64,000 nucleotides of DNA, from NCBI GenBank assembly GCA_963698565.1, contig CAVORH010000049.1, positions 1 through 64,000 on the forward strand, read 5' to 3'. This document shows, one piece after another, positions 24,427 to 32,921 of the stretch. Below the pieces are notes generated by a model, which did not search any database, was not told the DNA's origin, and saw only the letters and a program-made list of their open reading frames with translations. Position numbers and translations under genes: made by a program. Position 1 is the stretch's first letter. Each line of letters begins with the position of its first letter. The DNA is from Sva-07 sp963698565 (GTDB taxonomy: Bacteria; Actinomycetota; Acidimicrobiia; Acidimicrobiales; Ilumatobacteraceae).

Positions 24427-26283
24427 CTAACGGCCGGCAGGGAGCAAGAGGCATCGGCACCCGATGTGCGCAGGTGCGAACGTGTGCCCGGTCGGGAACG
24501 CATCGCCGGCGGCGATCGTGCCGGCGAGAGAGTTGTCGTCGCAGTCGGCGCACCCCTGGCGGGAGTCGTCACAGGCCCACACCACCGGGGTCCCCGGCTC
24601 GATGGCAGCGAGGACACCGCGACCGTGCGCCATCCGCACGATGTCGTCGAGCTGCTCGTCGATGTGCTGTGTCTTCCACTCCCGGTAGACCGCACGGATC
24701 CGCTTGCTGATGTCGGCGCGGTCACCGTCGTCGATGCACCGGGCCAGCCGCTCACGCAACGGCTCGACGAGCCATTCGGCGAGCACGTCGTCGGCGGCGG
24801 AGATCGCAGCGGCGGCGTCGGCGGCAGCCAGCGGCTTCGAGCGTCCGCCGAGCACTGCGCCGGCATCGGCGGCTGCGCGGAGCTCGTCGGAGATCGCGCC
24901 GGCGTACCGTCCCACGTGTTCGGCGGCCGCGGGAAGCAGCGCGTCGAGGTCACCGACGGGACCGGTGCCACGCAACGCCTCGAGCACCTCGTTCTGCTCG
25001 TCGGCCAGCGCTCGCTTGAGCTTTCGGGCCGATGCCACGATGATCGGCGTCAGGTCGGCGTCGCGAGACTCGAACGGCGACAACACCGCATCGTCGACCT
25101 CATCGGCCCGGACCTCGTTGTCGGCGGCGTCGTCGGCGGCCGGCTCGTCGGCGGCGTCGACGGTCGCCGGCATCTCGGGCTCGGTGACCACCGCCTCCGC
25201 GCGCAGCCGGGCGAACAGGTCGACCACGACGTCGTCACGCTCCCGCGACTCGGTGGCGTCCTCGGCGACATCGGCCGCGACGTGGACCTCGTTCGCGTCC
25301 GGCTCGACCGCAACGTCCTCGACCGCAACGTCCTCGACCGCGACGTCCTCGACCGCAACGTCCTCGGCGGTCGTCTCGTCCTCGTCCTCGACCGCGACGT
25401 CGACCTGAGCGTCGTCATCGACCTGAGCGTCGTCATCGACCTGAGCGTCGTCATCGACCTGGGCGTCGTCGACGACCTCGACGGCGTCATCGACCTGGGG
25501 TGTCGGCTCGATCGGCTCGGTCTCGACCGCCTCGGTCTCGACCGCCTCGGCCTCGATGGGCGTCGCCTCGACCGGACGCGGCGAGTTGGGCACCATCACC
25601 GGCACCGGTCCGGTCGTCGGTGCCAGATTCACGTACTCATCGGGCTCCCCCAGCGGCTGCAGCTCCGACACCACGTCGACCGCCACCAGACGAGCCCGCT
25701 CGAACGACTGCATCAGGCGGTCGCGTCCGTGCAACAACTGTTCGATCTGCTCGCGAGCCAGTTCACGCCGCCGTGCGAGTTCGCTGAGCACGCGCTCTCG
25801 GTACGCCCGTGCCTCGTTGACCATCTCGCGACCCTGCTGCTTGGCCATTGCGAGTTCGGCCTCGGCATCGGCGGCCGCGTCGGTGCGCCGCCGCGAGGCC
25901 TCGATCTCGGCCTCCTCGCGCATCCGAGCCGCTTCGTCACTGGCCTCGTTCAGCAGTTGCGCGGCGGCCTGCTCTGCCTTCTGACGGATCTCGACCGCGC
26001 TCTCGCGTGCCGTGGTGAGCACGCGAGCGGTCTCCTCACCGAGCAGCCGGGTGAGCGCGGCGTCGTCGAGTTGCGCCGTCGACAGGTCGGGGCTCGACTG
26101 TGCGGTGCGCAGCTCCCGCTCCAGGAACCGCTCGCGCTCCTGGAGCCGCCCGAGCTCGGCTGCGATCATCCGCAGGAAGTCGCGCACTTCGGCCTGGTCG
26201 AACCCGCGCCGGCTGGTGCTGAAACCGGCGTCGGCAACCGACGCCGGAGACGACGGATCGGGTCGGGTGAAGGACATGGCCAT
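24427..26283 (-). CDS. DivIVA-like protein fused to a phage head-like Cys/His domain
   Basis: The 618-residue protein begins with a DivIVA domain (GFSTSRRGFDQAEVRDFLRM) and a long coiled coil (residues 40-190). A low-complexity acidic linker (about 250-340) follows, with VDDDAQ and VAVED repeats. The C-terminal 160 residues are different: a helical segment and then CDDSRQGCADCDDNSLAGTI, FPTGHTFAPAHIGCRCLLLP, which is the cysteine/His pattern of Mu-F/SPP1-gp7-type minor head morphogenesis proteins. DivIVA proteins bind curved membranes and recruit wall-growth factors; what the phage-like end does here is unknown. Start ATG 26283 gives MAMSFTRPD; ATG 26277 is also possible. Confidence 0.82.
   Translation of the reverse strand: MAMSFTRPDPSSPASVADAGFSTSRRGFDQAEVRDFLRMIAAELGRLQERERFLERELRTAQSSPDLSTAQLDDAALTRLLGEETARVLTTARESAVEIRQKAEQAAAQLLNEASDEAARMREEAEIEASRRRTDAAADAEAELAMAKQQGREMVNEARAYRERVLSELARRRELAREQIEQLLHGRDRLMQSFERARLVAVDVVSELQPLGEPDEYVNLAPTTGPVPVMVPNSPRPVEATPIEAEAVETEAVETEPIEPTPQVDDAVEVVDDAQVDDDAQVDDDAQVDDDAQVDVAVEDEDETTAEDVAVEDVAVEDVAVEDVAVEPDANEVHVAADVAEDATESRERDDVVVDLFARLRAEAVVTEPEMPATVDAADEPAADDAADNEVRADEVDDAVLSPFESRDADLTPIIVASARKLKRALADEQNEVLEALRGTGPVGDLDALLPAAAEHVGRYAGAISDELRAAADAGAVLGGRSKPLAAADAAAAISAADDVLAEWLVEPLRERLARCIDDGDRADISKRIRAVYREWKTQHIDEQLDDIVRMAHGRGVLAAIEPGTPVVWACDDSRQGCADCDDNSLAGTIAAGDAFPTGHTFAPAHIGCRCLLLPAGR
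25305..25472 (-). repeat. In-frame tandem repeats in the DivIVA-like gene
   Basis: A 15-base unit (CGTCCTCGACCGCAA and variants) repeats about five times and an 18-base unit (GCGTCGTCATCGACCTGA) about three times. They encode VAVED and VDDDAQ repeats in the acidic linker. Both keep the frame, so copy number can change without disrupting the protein. Confidence 0.8.
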
Positions 26284-26347
26284 GGCGCAACGCTACGCAG
26301 TCCGACTTCTCAGATGGTGGCAATCGACGCGCACACCGCGCGCAACG

Positions 26348-27532
26348 TCAGCTGATGGGCACCAGCGGGTCGCCACCGAGATCCTCGAGCGCCGCAAGCG
26401 CCTCGTCGAGGGTCGCAACGGGGATGATCCTCACCTCGCCACGGCCGGCATCCTCCAGACGCTGACGCTCGACGGGGTCATCGAGTTCCGACTGCGAGGC
26501 CGGCACCAGGAACACCCGCACCCCGTTCTGGTGCACCGCCGACACCTTCTGGGCGAGGCCGCCGATCGCGCCGACCTCGCCGTTGAGGTTGATCGTGCCG
26601 GTCACGGCAACGTTCTGGTCGCCGGTGAGGGACCCGGGCGAGAGTTCGTCGATCATCGCGAGCGTGAACGCCAGCCCGGCGGAGGGTCCGCCGATGTCAC
26701 CGGTCTCGATGTCGACCTGGAACGGCAGCTGGATCGCACGTGTGTCGAACGGAACGAAGCCGACGATCGTGCGCTCCGGATCGTCGGGGGAGGCGGACAG
26801 TTCGACCGTCACGGTCTCCTGGCCCTCGCCCGGCCGCTCGATCACGAGATCGATCGTGTCGCCGGGCTGGCGGTCGGCGAGCACCGCACTGAGATCGTCG
26901 ACCGACTCCAGCGTCACCCCGTCGGCTTCGAGGATCCGATCGGCTGGGTCGATCTGCTCGTCGGACGGAAACCATTCCTCGCACTCGCCGCCGTCGTCGG
27001 ACGGGACCTTGCACAAGACGTCCTGCACGATCACGTCGCCAGGGGTGATCTCCACGTCGAAGCCCAACGTGGTGAGCGCCACGTACTGCGCCTCCTGCTC
27101 TGCCGTTCGCATCATCTGCAGGTTGAATTCGCGTCGCTGGCTCGGCGTTCGTGCCCCGAACTTGTCCTCCTCGGTCAGGAAGTCGACCGCTGGGTCGTCG
27201 CGACCGGCGAACCACGACAACACCGACTGGTTCGGTGCCGTGACGGTCACGAAGACGAAGTCGTTGGCGGTGTCGAACCGCTCGACGCCGTCGGGGAGCT
27301 CGCCGAACACGATCCGGTCGTTCACGGGATCAGCCGACGCCGGGGTCAGGGCGTACGGCGTCGAGTTCATCTCTCCCGTGCGCTGGTTCTCCTTGCTCGA
27401 CACGAGGCCGGACGGAAGCAGCGACGCCACGCCGATCGCGGCGAGCGTCAGCAGGCCCAACGAGGCCAGAACCCAGGCCCACCACCGGTTGCGGGGGGTG
27501 GTCAGTACGATGTCGGTTGTCGTGTCGGTCAC
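26348..27532 (-). CDS. Membrane-anchored PDZ-Lon (S16) protease
   Basis: The 394-residue product has one N-terminal membrane helix (WWAWVLASLGLLTLAAIGVA), a PDZ domain (about residues 190-260, ILEADGVTLESVDDLSAVLA) and a Lon-type S16 proteolytic domain. The catalytic Ser lies in GGPSAGLAFTLAMID and the Lys in GGLAQKVSAVHQNGV. This is the YlbL/PDZ-Lon family, which cleaves proteins outside the membrane. GTG 27532 is preferred because the frame's first start (27544) adds nothing conserved. Its start overlaps that of the divergent small membrane gene by about 20 bases. Confidence 0.9.
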   Translation of the reverse strand: MTDTTTDIVLTTPRNRWWAWVLASLGLLTLAAIGVASLLPSGLVSSKENQRTGEMNSTPYALTPASADPVNDRIVFGELPDGVERFDTANDFVFVTVTAPNQSVLSWFAGRDDPAVDFLTEEDKFGARTPSQRREFNLQMMRTAEQEAQYVALTTLGFDVEITPGDVIVQDVLCKVPSDDGGECEEWFPSDEQIDPADRILEADGVTLESVDDLSAVLADRQPGDTIDLVIERPGEGQETVTVELSASPDDPERTIVGFVPFDTRAIQLPFQVDIETGDIGGPSAGLAFTLAMIDELSPGSLTGDQNVAVTGTINLNGEVGAIGGLAQKVSAVHQNGVRVFLVPASQSELDDPVERQRLEDAGRGEVRIIPVATLDEALAALEDLGGDPLVPIS

Positions 27533-27845
27533 GGATCTCACCACTCAGGCTGCGTGGATGGTCGGGCTCGCCGTGTTGGCGCTCGTCCTCGCGGGGTGGC
27601 GCAAGACTGCCAGACCCACGACCCGAACACCACGCAGGGACCCGATGTTGCGCCGATCGTGGGAACCGATCGGCGTCGCCGAGACCACCACCTCGCTGTA
27701 CAAGCGGCCCAGCCTGCTCCGCCGGCTGTGGGCGATCGTTGCGAGTTCGGGCATCGCCATCGTGATCGGCGCCGTCTTGGCGATCGTGATCGCCTTCGGG
27801 TCGGCCTTCCTCGTGATCACCCTCACCGACCTGTTGAAGCAGTGA
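27510..27845 (+). CDS. Small two-helix membrane protein
   Basis: The 111-residue product has two hydrophobic helices: AAWMVGLAVLALVLAGW near the N-terminus and GIAIVIGAVLAIVIAFGSAF near the C-terminus, joined by a basic loop. I do not recognise the family. ATG 27510 has a G-rich stretch upstream; GTG 27522 and ATG 27558 are alternatives, and the last would avoid overlap with the divergent protease gene. The HEAT-repeat gene starts within its stop codon (GTGA), so the two are probably co-translated. Confidence 0.65.
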   Translation: MSVVVSVTDLTTQAAWMVGLAVLALVLAGWRKTARPTTRTPRRDPMLRRSWEPIGVAETTTSLYKRPSLLRRLWAIVASSGIAIVIGAVLAIVIAFGSAFLVITLTDLLKQ

Positions 27846-28432
27846 GCGATCCCGACCGGCGAGCCGTGGTGATCGCCGGTCACACGGGCGACATCGCCAT
27901 GGCCCGCGCCGGCCTGGGCTCGTCGGACGGCGCCGTACGCGCAGCCGCACTCGGTGCGCTGGAACGCCTCGGCGAGCTGACCGACCCAGATCTTCGGACG
28001 GCGTTGAACGACCCCGACACGAGCGTCCGCCGCCGCGCAGCCGAGATCGCTGCGACTCACCCCGAGGTCGACCTCGTCGACACGCTCCACGACGGCGATG
28101 CACGCGTGGTCGAGGTGGCGGCGTGGGCCTGTGGCGAGCAGGAATCGAACCGCGACGACGTGGTCGAGGCGTTGATCGCATTGGCGGCCGAAGCCACCGA
28201 CCCCCTCGTTCGCGAAGCAGCCGTTGCCTCGCTCGGCGCCATCGGCGACGATCGCGCCATCGAGGTGATCATCGCCGCCTGCGCCGACAAACCGGCCGTG
28301 CGCCGTCGGGCGGTGCTGGCCCTCGCACCGTTCGATGGCGACCACGTCGAGGCCGCTGTCGACCGCGCCCTCGCCGACCGCGACTGGCAGGTCCGCCAAG
28401 CGGCCGAAGACCTCCGCCGCGCCCAGTCCTGA
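27842..28432 (+). CDS. HEAT-repeat protein
   Basis: The 196-residue protein is built of about five HEAT/PBS-lyase-type helical repeats, recognisable from recurring DPDxxVRRRAAE patterns (LNDPDTSVRRRAAEIAATHP, TDPLVREAAVASLGAIGD, LADRDWQVRQAAEDLRRAQS). Such repeats mediate protein-protein contacts. No catalytic motif is seen. It is coupled by a GTGA overlap to the small membrane protein upstream, so it may act at the membrane with it. Confidence 0.85.
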   Translation: MSDPDRRAVVIAGHTGDIAMARAGLGSSDGAVRAAALGALERLGELTDPDLRTALNDPDTSVRRRAAEIAATHPEVDLVDTLHDGDARVVEVAAWACGEQESNRDDVVEALIALAAEATDPLVREAAVASLGAIGDDRAIEVIIAACADKPAVRRRAVLALAPFDGDHVEAAVDRALADRDWQVRQAAEDLRRAQS

Positions 28433-28459
28433 TTCGGCGACGGTCAGAACGGGCGGCGG

Positions 28460-28960
28460 TCAGAAGGTGTAGCGGTAGACGCTCGTGTCCCGCACGTCGA
28501 AACCGACTCGCCGATACAGCCGATGTGCCGACTCCCTCACCGGCCGACTCGTGAGATTGACGTCCTTTGCTCCACGAGCCCTCGCCTCGGCGAGCGCGGC
28601 CAGGTTCAGCTCGGCGCCGACACCGCGGCCACGCGCCGCCTCGTCGACCACCACGTCCTCGATCCAGGCCTTGAGACCGGTCGGGATCCGGTAGAAGGCG
28701 AGCGTGAGGCTGCCCAGGATCCGGCCGTCGACGCGAGCCACGAACAACACGGTGTCCGGACTGGCGACGATCGCCTCCAGATGCTCCGGACCGGGTGGGG
28801 GAGACGACGACGAGAGCTGCGGGATGAGCCGCTGGAACGCTTCGACGAGTTCGTCGTCGACGCGCTCGGCGTGCACGATCTGCACGATCGGTGAGCCGGC
28901 CGAGCCAGTGCCCGCCGCTGGATCGTCGGTCGGAGAGTTCGAGGTGTCACTCACGAGCAT
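28460..28960 (-). CDS. GNAT-family N-acetyltransferase
   Basis: The 166-residue protein has the acetyl-CoA binding motif in IEDVVVDEAARGRGVGAELN (R-G-x-G-V-G-type loop) and the family's C-terminal HRLYRRVGFDVRDTSVYRYT segment. A 30-residue low-complexity N-terminus (NSPTDDPAAGTGSAGSP) precedes the fold. The acceptor substrate is unknown. Confidence 0.88.
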   Translation of the reverse strand: MLVSDTSNSPTDDPAAGTGSAGSPIVQIVHAERVDDELVEAFQRLIPQLSSSSPPPGPEHLEAIVASPDTVLFVARVDGRILGSLTLAFYRIPTGLKAWIEDVVVDEAARGRGVGAELNLAALAEARARGAKDVNLTSRPVRESAHRLYRRVGFDVRDTSVYRYTF

Positions 28961-28987
28961 CGGACGCTACTGCCTCACACCGGTAGC

Positions 28988-29872
28988 GTGGTCGACGTGG
29001 GAACCGAGCACGTTCGATGGTTGGCGGAGCCGAACCTCAATCGACCCGTGCTCGTCGCCGCATTCACCGGGTGGAACGACGCAGGCGACGCAGCGTCCAC
29101 CGCCCTGCGCACCATGGTCGAATCGTGGGGCGCCGACGCGCTCGCCGAGATCGACCCGGAGGCCTTCACCGACTTCGCGACGGTGCGGCCGCAGGTACGC
29201 CTCGACGACGAACGCCACCGCTCGATCGTGTGGCCGGCCGTCGGCATCTGGTCGGCGTCGCTGCCCGGCACCGACGTGATCCTGGTACTCGGCCCGGAAC
29301 CCGCACTGCGGTGGCGCCTGTTCTGCGAACAGATCAGTGGCATCGCAGACAGGTTCGGGGTCACGATGGCGATCTCGCTCGGCGCGCTGCTCGCTGACGT
29401 GCCGCACTCGCGTCCGGTCCCGCTGATCGGTACGGCCACCGACGACCGGCTCATCGAGCGTTTCGAGCTCCGCCGATCACAGTACGAGGGGCCCACCGGC
29501 ATCGTCGGCGTCCTCCACGATCACCTGAACCGGTCGGGTATGGCCACCGCATCGCTGTGGGCAGCAGTTCCCGGCTATGCCTCGCAGATCCCGTCGCCGA
29601 AGGCCGCTCTCGCGCTCGTCGAACGGGCCTGCTCGATGATCGGCACGCCGGCACCGCTCGCCCGGCTGGCGGTCGAGTCAGCCGGCTACGACGCCCAGGT
29701 CGCCGCGTTGATCGGCGACGACGACGACATGATCGAGTACCTGTCTCGCCTCGAGCAACTCACCGACGAAGAGGGCGACACCAGCGACGACCTCACGAAC
29801 GGCGCGCCCGTCGATCCCGACGTCCTCGTCGAAGAAGTCGAGCAGTTCCTGCGCGACCGCGACCCCGACTGA
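28988..29872 (+). CDS. PAC2-family protein
   Basis: The 294-residue product belongs to the PAC2 (proteasome assembly chaperone 2-like) family widespread in actinobacteria. It has the opening PVLVAAFTGWNDAGDAASTA, the GALLADVPHSRPVPL region, and the Tyr-rich central segment EGPTGIVGVLHDHLNRSGM. The C-terminus is acidic. Actinobacteria with proteasomes carry several such proteins, but their role is not proven. GTG 28988 and GTG 28997 are both possible starts. Confidence 0.9.
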   Translation: MVDVGTEHVRWLAEPNLNRPVLVAAFTGWNDAGDAASTALRTMVESWGADALAEIDPEAFTDFATVRPQVRLDDERHRSIVWPAVGIWSASLPGTDVILVLGPEPALRWRLFCEQISGIADRFGVTMAISLGALLADVPHSRPVPLIGTATDDRLIERFELRRSQYEGPTGIVGVLHDHLNRSGMATASLWAAVPGYASQIPSPKAALALVERACSMIGTPAPLARLAVESAGYDAQVAALIGDDDDMIEYLSRLEQLTDEEGDTSDDLTNGAPVDPDVLVEEVEQFLRDRDPD

Positions 29873-29876
29873 CGAC

Positions 29877-30587
29877 CTACTCCGAGCGCCAGATCGGTGA
29901 CCGCACTGCGTCGAACGTGGCGGGAGACTCTTCGCCGCCGATCGCCGCGAACGCCATCGGCCCCCACCACTGGACGCCCGCAGTCGCCTCGGGCAGAGCG
30001 TCGGCGGCGAACCAACCGACGTCGGCGGTCTCGAGCGGATGCGGAGTCAGTTCGCCGCCGGTGGCGGTGCAGTGGAACAGCAGCATGTACATCCCGAAGC
30101 GGCTGAACCCCATACGTTGACCGTCGACCACGCCGAGCAGGCGCTGCGGTTCGCAGTCGATGCCGGTCTCCTCGCTGACCTCTTTCACCGCCACCTCCGC
30201 CGGTGAGTAGCCGACGTCGGCCCAGCCGGTCGGGTACAGCCAGATCCCGGAATCCTTGCGTTGGACCAGCAGTATCTCACCGGCGTCGTTGCCGACGATC
30301 GCGCCGACGGCCACCTTCGGGGTGACGTAGCCCGGCACACCCTCGCCGATCGACTCCATCCACTCCTGCACGAAGTGATCGGTCTCGCGGCGCACCGCGA
30401 TCTCTTCGCGTTCGTCCTCTTCGAGCTCGCGGGCACAGGCCTTGATGTCGGCGGCGACGTGCAGCACCTCCTCGAAGCGCTCCCGTTCGTACAGGTTCTC
30501 GGTGAAGCCCATGCCGGTGCGGGCGATCGCCGCCAACGTCTCGCTCCACCGCGCCAGATCGCGTCCACTCACCGTCACGCCGCTCAC
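29877..30587 (-). CDS. NUDIX hydrolase with N-terminal helical domain
   Basis: The 236-residue protein has a C-terminal NUDIX domain with the metal-binding box GWADVGYSPAEVAVKEVSEE (then TGI). An N-terminal 85-residue helical domain resembles NUDIX proteins that act on ADP-ribose-type or nucleotide-sugar substrates. The exact substrate cannot be told. It lies 9 bases after glnD on the same strand and may be co-transcribed with it. Confidence 0.9.
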   Translation of the reverse strand: MSGVTVSGRDLARWSETLAAIARTGMGFTENLYERERFEEVLHVAADIKACARELEEDEREEIAVRRETDHFVQEWMESIGEGVPGYVTPKVAVGAIVGNDAGEILLVQRKDSGIWLYPTGWADVGYSPAEVAVKEVSEETGIDCEPQRLLGVVDGQRMGFSRFGMYMLLFHCTATGGELTPHPLETADVGWFAADALPEATAGVQWWGPMAFAAIGGEESPATFDAVRSPIWRSE

Positions 30588-30596
30588 GCTACGGCA

Positions 30597-32921
30597 TCAC
30601 GACACCGCGTGCAGCAGCGCCTTCTGGATCTCCTTGCGGTGGGCCGGATCGGTGACGAGCGCGCCGTTCGTGCGGACGTAGAACGTGTCGACGACCTCCA
30701 TACCGATCGTCTGCACGGTCGCATGGCGGATGTCGAGTCCCAGCTCGCCGAGCGCCTTCGAGATGCGGTGCAGGATCCCCACCTTGGTGACCGCTCGGAC
30801 CACGATCACCGTTGCGTTCGACGACGCCTCGTCGTCGAACACGACCGAGGGAGGGCCCGGGGCCGCTGCCTGCGTCCGTCGACGGCGACGGTAGGTCTGC
30901 TCGCGCTCGGCCAGCCGGGCCTCGATGGCCAGCTGATGTGCCAGCGCGCGGCCGAGGTCGGCTCTGACCGCACGCCAGTTGAGCCCGGTGTCCGGAACGA
31001 CGATGCGGAACTGCGACGCGGCGATGCCGCTCTCGTCCGAGTGGGCCTGTGCGCTCACGACGTCGAGGCCGTGCAGCGACAACACCCCGGCAATGCGGCT
31101 GAACGTGCCCGCGGCGTCGGGGCTGACCACGGTGATCACCTCGTCGCGACGGGAGATGTCGAGCTCGCCTGCGGCCATCGCCGCCAACGTCTCGGCGTCG
31201 GGGAACAGACGCCAGGTCACCTCGGCGACATCGCCACCACCCAGCACGTGGCGCACCCGTGCGACGAGCTCCGAGACCAGGCCCTCCTTCCAGTCACCCC
31301 ACGCCGACGGTCCGGTGGCGAGCGAGTCCGCCTCCGTCAGCGCATGCAGCAGATCGAGCACCTCGACCGTCTTGACCGAGGAAGCGACCTGCTTGATCGT
31401 CGCTTCGTCGGTGAGATCTCGACGCATCGCCACATCGGGCAACAACAGGTGGTGTTCGACGAGCGCCACCAGCACCTCGACGTCGGCCTGCACCAGGCCG
31501 AGCTTGGGACCGATCGATCGGATCAGCTCCATCCCGACCACGGTGTGGTCGCCCGGGTACCCCTTGCCGAGGTCGTGGAAGAGCGCCCCGAGCACCAGCA
31601 GGTCGGGCCGGCTGACCCGATCGACGAGTTCGGACGCGTTCGCTGCGGCTTCCCAGAGGTGTCGGTCGACGGTGAAGCGGTGATAGGCGTTGCGTTGCGG
31701 TTTCGAACGCACCGGGGCCCACTCGGGCAGCAACCGGGCGATCAGATCACGTTGGTCGAGCGACTCGAGCACGGGAACGGCCCGATGTCCCTCGAGCAGC
31801 AATGCGATCAGGTCGTCGGTGGCTCCCACCGGCCACGCGCCCGTCCACCCCTCCGCGTCGTCGTGCAGCCGGTCGAGCGTCGACCGGCCGATCCGGGCGC
31901 CGTGGCGTGCCGCGGCGATCGCGGTCTGCAGCACCAGCGTGCTGTCGACCCGAGGATCGGCGCCGGGTGCCAGTTCGATCTCACCGGCGCGCAACACCAC
32001 ACCGGGCGCCACCGCACTGTCCGCCGGCAACTTCCTGCTCGTGGCGACACGGCCCCAGTTCTCCTCACACAGCCAGGCGACGGTCCGGCCGGCAGCAGCG
32101 ACATCGGTCATCATGTGGTCCGCGTCGGTCCAGCCACCGACCTCGGCGGCACCGTCCTGATCCTCGAGCCGCAGCACCTCGCCGGAACGACCGGTCGCCC
32201 GGTGCAACGCCACCCTGGCGCGCAACAACACGTCGTAGCAGTGATCGAGATCGATCAGGTCCTCGGCGCGGAGGTCGAGGCCCGCCTCCTGCGCCCACCA
32301 CAGCGACTGCACGTCGCGAAGTCCACCGTGACCGTCCTTCAGGTCGGGCTCGAGCAGGTAGGCGACGTCGCCGGCCGACTCCTCGCGAACGCGCACCCGA
32401 TCACGCAGTTGTGCAAGGAAGCGCGAGCCACTCTTGCTCCACAATTCGCGACCCTGTCGAACCACCTCCTCGGCGAGACGGTCGTCGCCGGCCAGCGGAC
32501 GAGCCGTGATCAACGCGGTCGCCGAGTCGAGGTCGGTCTTCGCGAGATCGAGCTGTTCGTCGAGGCGGCGGACCGCATGGCCGAGTTTCACGCCCGAGTC
32601 CCACAGCGGATACCAGAGCGCACTCGCCGTGGGCTCGATGTCCTTCGCGACCTTCTTCGCCTTGACATCGTGGACCAGCAGCAGGTCGAGATCGCTGCCC
32701 GGTGCCAGCTCGCCGCGTCCATAGCCCCCGATCGCGATCAATGCCACGTGGCCCGACCCGGGTGGATGCTCGGCGACCGCTCGCTCGAACAGCTCGATCA
32801 CCCACTCGTCGGTCAGCTCCGCCAACACCCGGCAGTACTCGCGACCCAGGCGTTCCACTCGCTCGGAGGCGTCGAGGAGCACTTGGCCGCGCCGTGCCGA
32901 CTCGGCGGTACCGGAACTCAC
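30597..32921 (-). CDS. glnD: [Protein-PII] uridylyltransferase
   Basis: The 774-residue protein has all GlnD parts in order: an N-terminal nucleotidyltransferase (IGGYGRGELAPGSDLDLLLV), a central HD phosphohydrolase (LGALFHDLGKGYPGDHTVVG) and two C-terminal ACT domains (DEVITVVSPDAAGTFSRIAG, ATVIVVRAVTKVGILHRISK). It modifies and demodifies PII in response to glutamine. GTG 32921 overlaps the stop of the upstream sigma-like gene by four bases. No glnB or amtB is nearby, which is unusual because actinobacteria often keep amtB-glnB-glnD together. Confidence 0.93.
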   Translation of the reverse strand: MSSGTAESARRGQVLLDASERVERLGREYCRVLAELTDEWVIELFERAVAEHPPGSGHVALIAIGGYGRGELAPGSDLDLLLVHDVKAKKVAKDIEPTASALWYPLWDSGVKLGHAVRRLDEQLDLAKTDLDSATALITARPLAGDDRLAEEVVRQGRELWSKSGSRFLAQLRDRVRVREESAGDVAYLLEPDLKDGHGGLRDVQSLWWAQEAGLDLRAEDLIDLDHCYDVLLRARVALHRATGRSGEVLRLEDQDGAAEVGGWTDADHMMTDVAAAGRTVAWLCEENWGRVATSRKLPADSAVAPGVVLRAGEIELAPGADPRVDSTLVLQTAIAAARHGARIGRSTLDRLHDDAEGWTGAWPVGATDDLIALLLEGHRAVPVLESLDQRDLIARLLPEWAPVRSKPQRNAYHRFTVDRHLWEAAANASELVDRVSRPDLLVLGALFHDLGKGYPGDHTVVGMELIRSIGPKLGLVQADVEVLVALVEHHLLLPDVAMRRDLTDEATIKQVASSVKTVEVLDLLHALTEADSLATGPSAWGDWKEGLVSELVARVRHVLGGGDVAEVTWRLFPDAETLAAMAAGELDISRRDEVITVVSPDAAGTFSRIAGVLSLHGLDVVSAQAHSDESGIAASQFRIVVPDTGLNWRAVRADLGRALAHQLAIEARLAEREQTYRRRRRTQAAAPGPPSVVFDDEASSNATVIVVRAVTKVGILHRISKALGELGLDIRHATVQTIGMEVVDTFYVRTNGALVTDPAHRKEIQKALLHAVS

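Noticed and set aside
25305..25490. Short direct repeats that might be a CRISPR array
   Set aside because: Units are 15 and 18 bases without spacers, keep the reading frame and encode an acidic linker. No cas gene is present.
22465..26355. 1296-codon plus-strand open frame opposite UPF0182 and the DivIVA-like gene
   Set aside because: Same reason: codon-bias shadow with no recognisable domain, opposite two well-supported genes.
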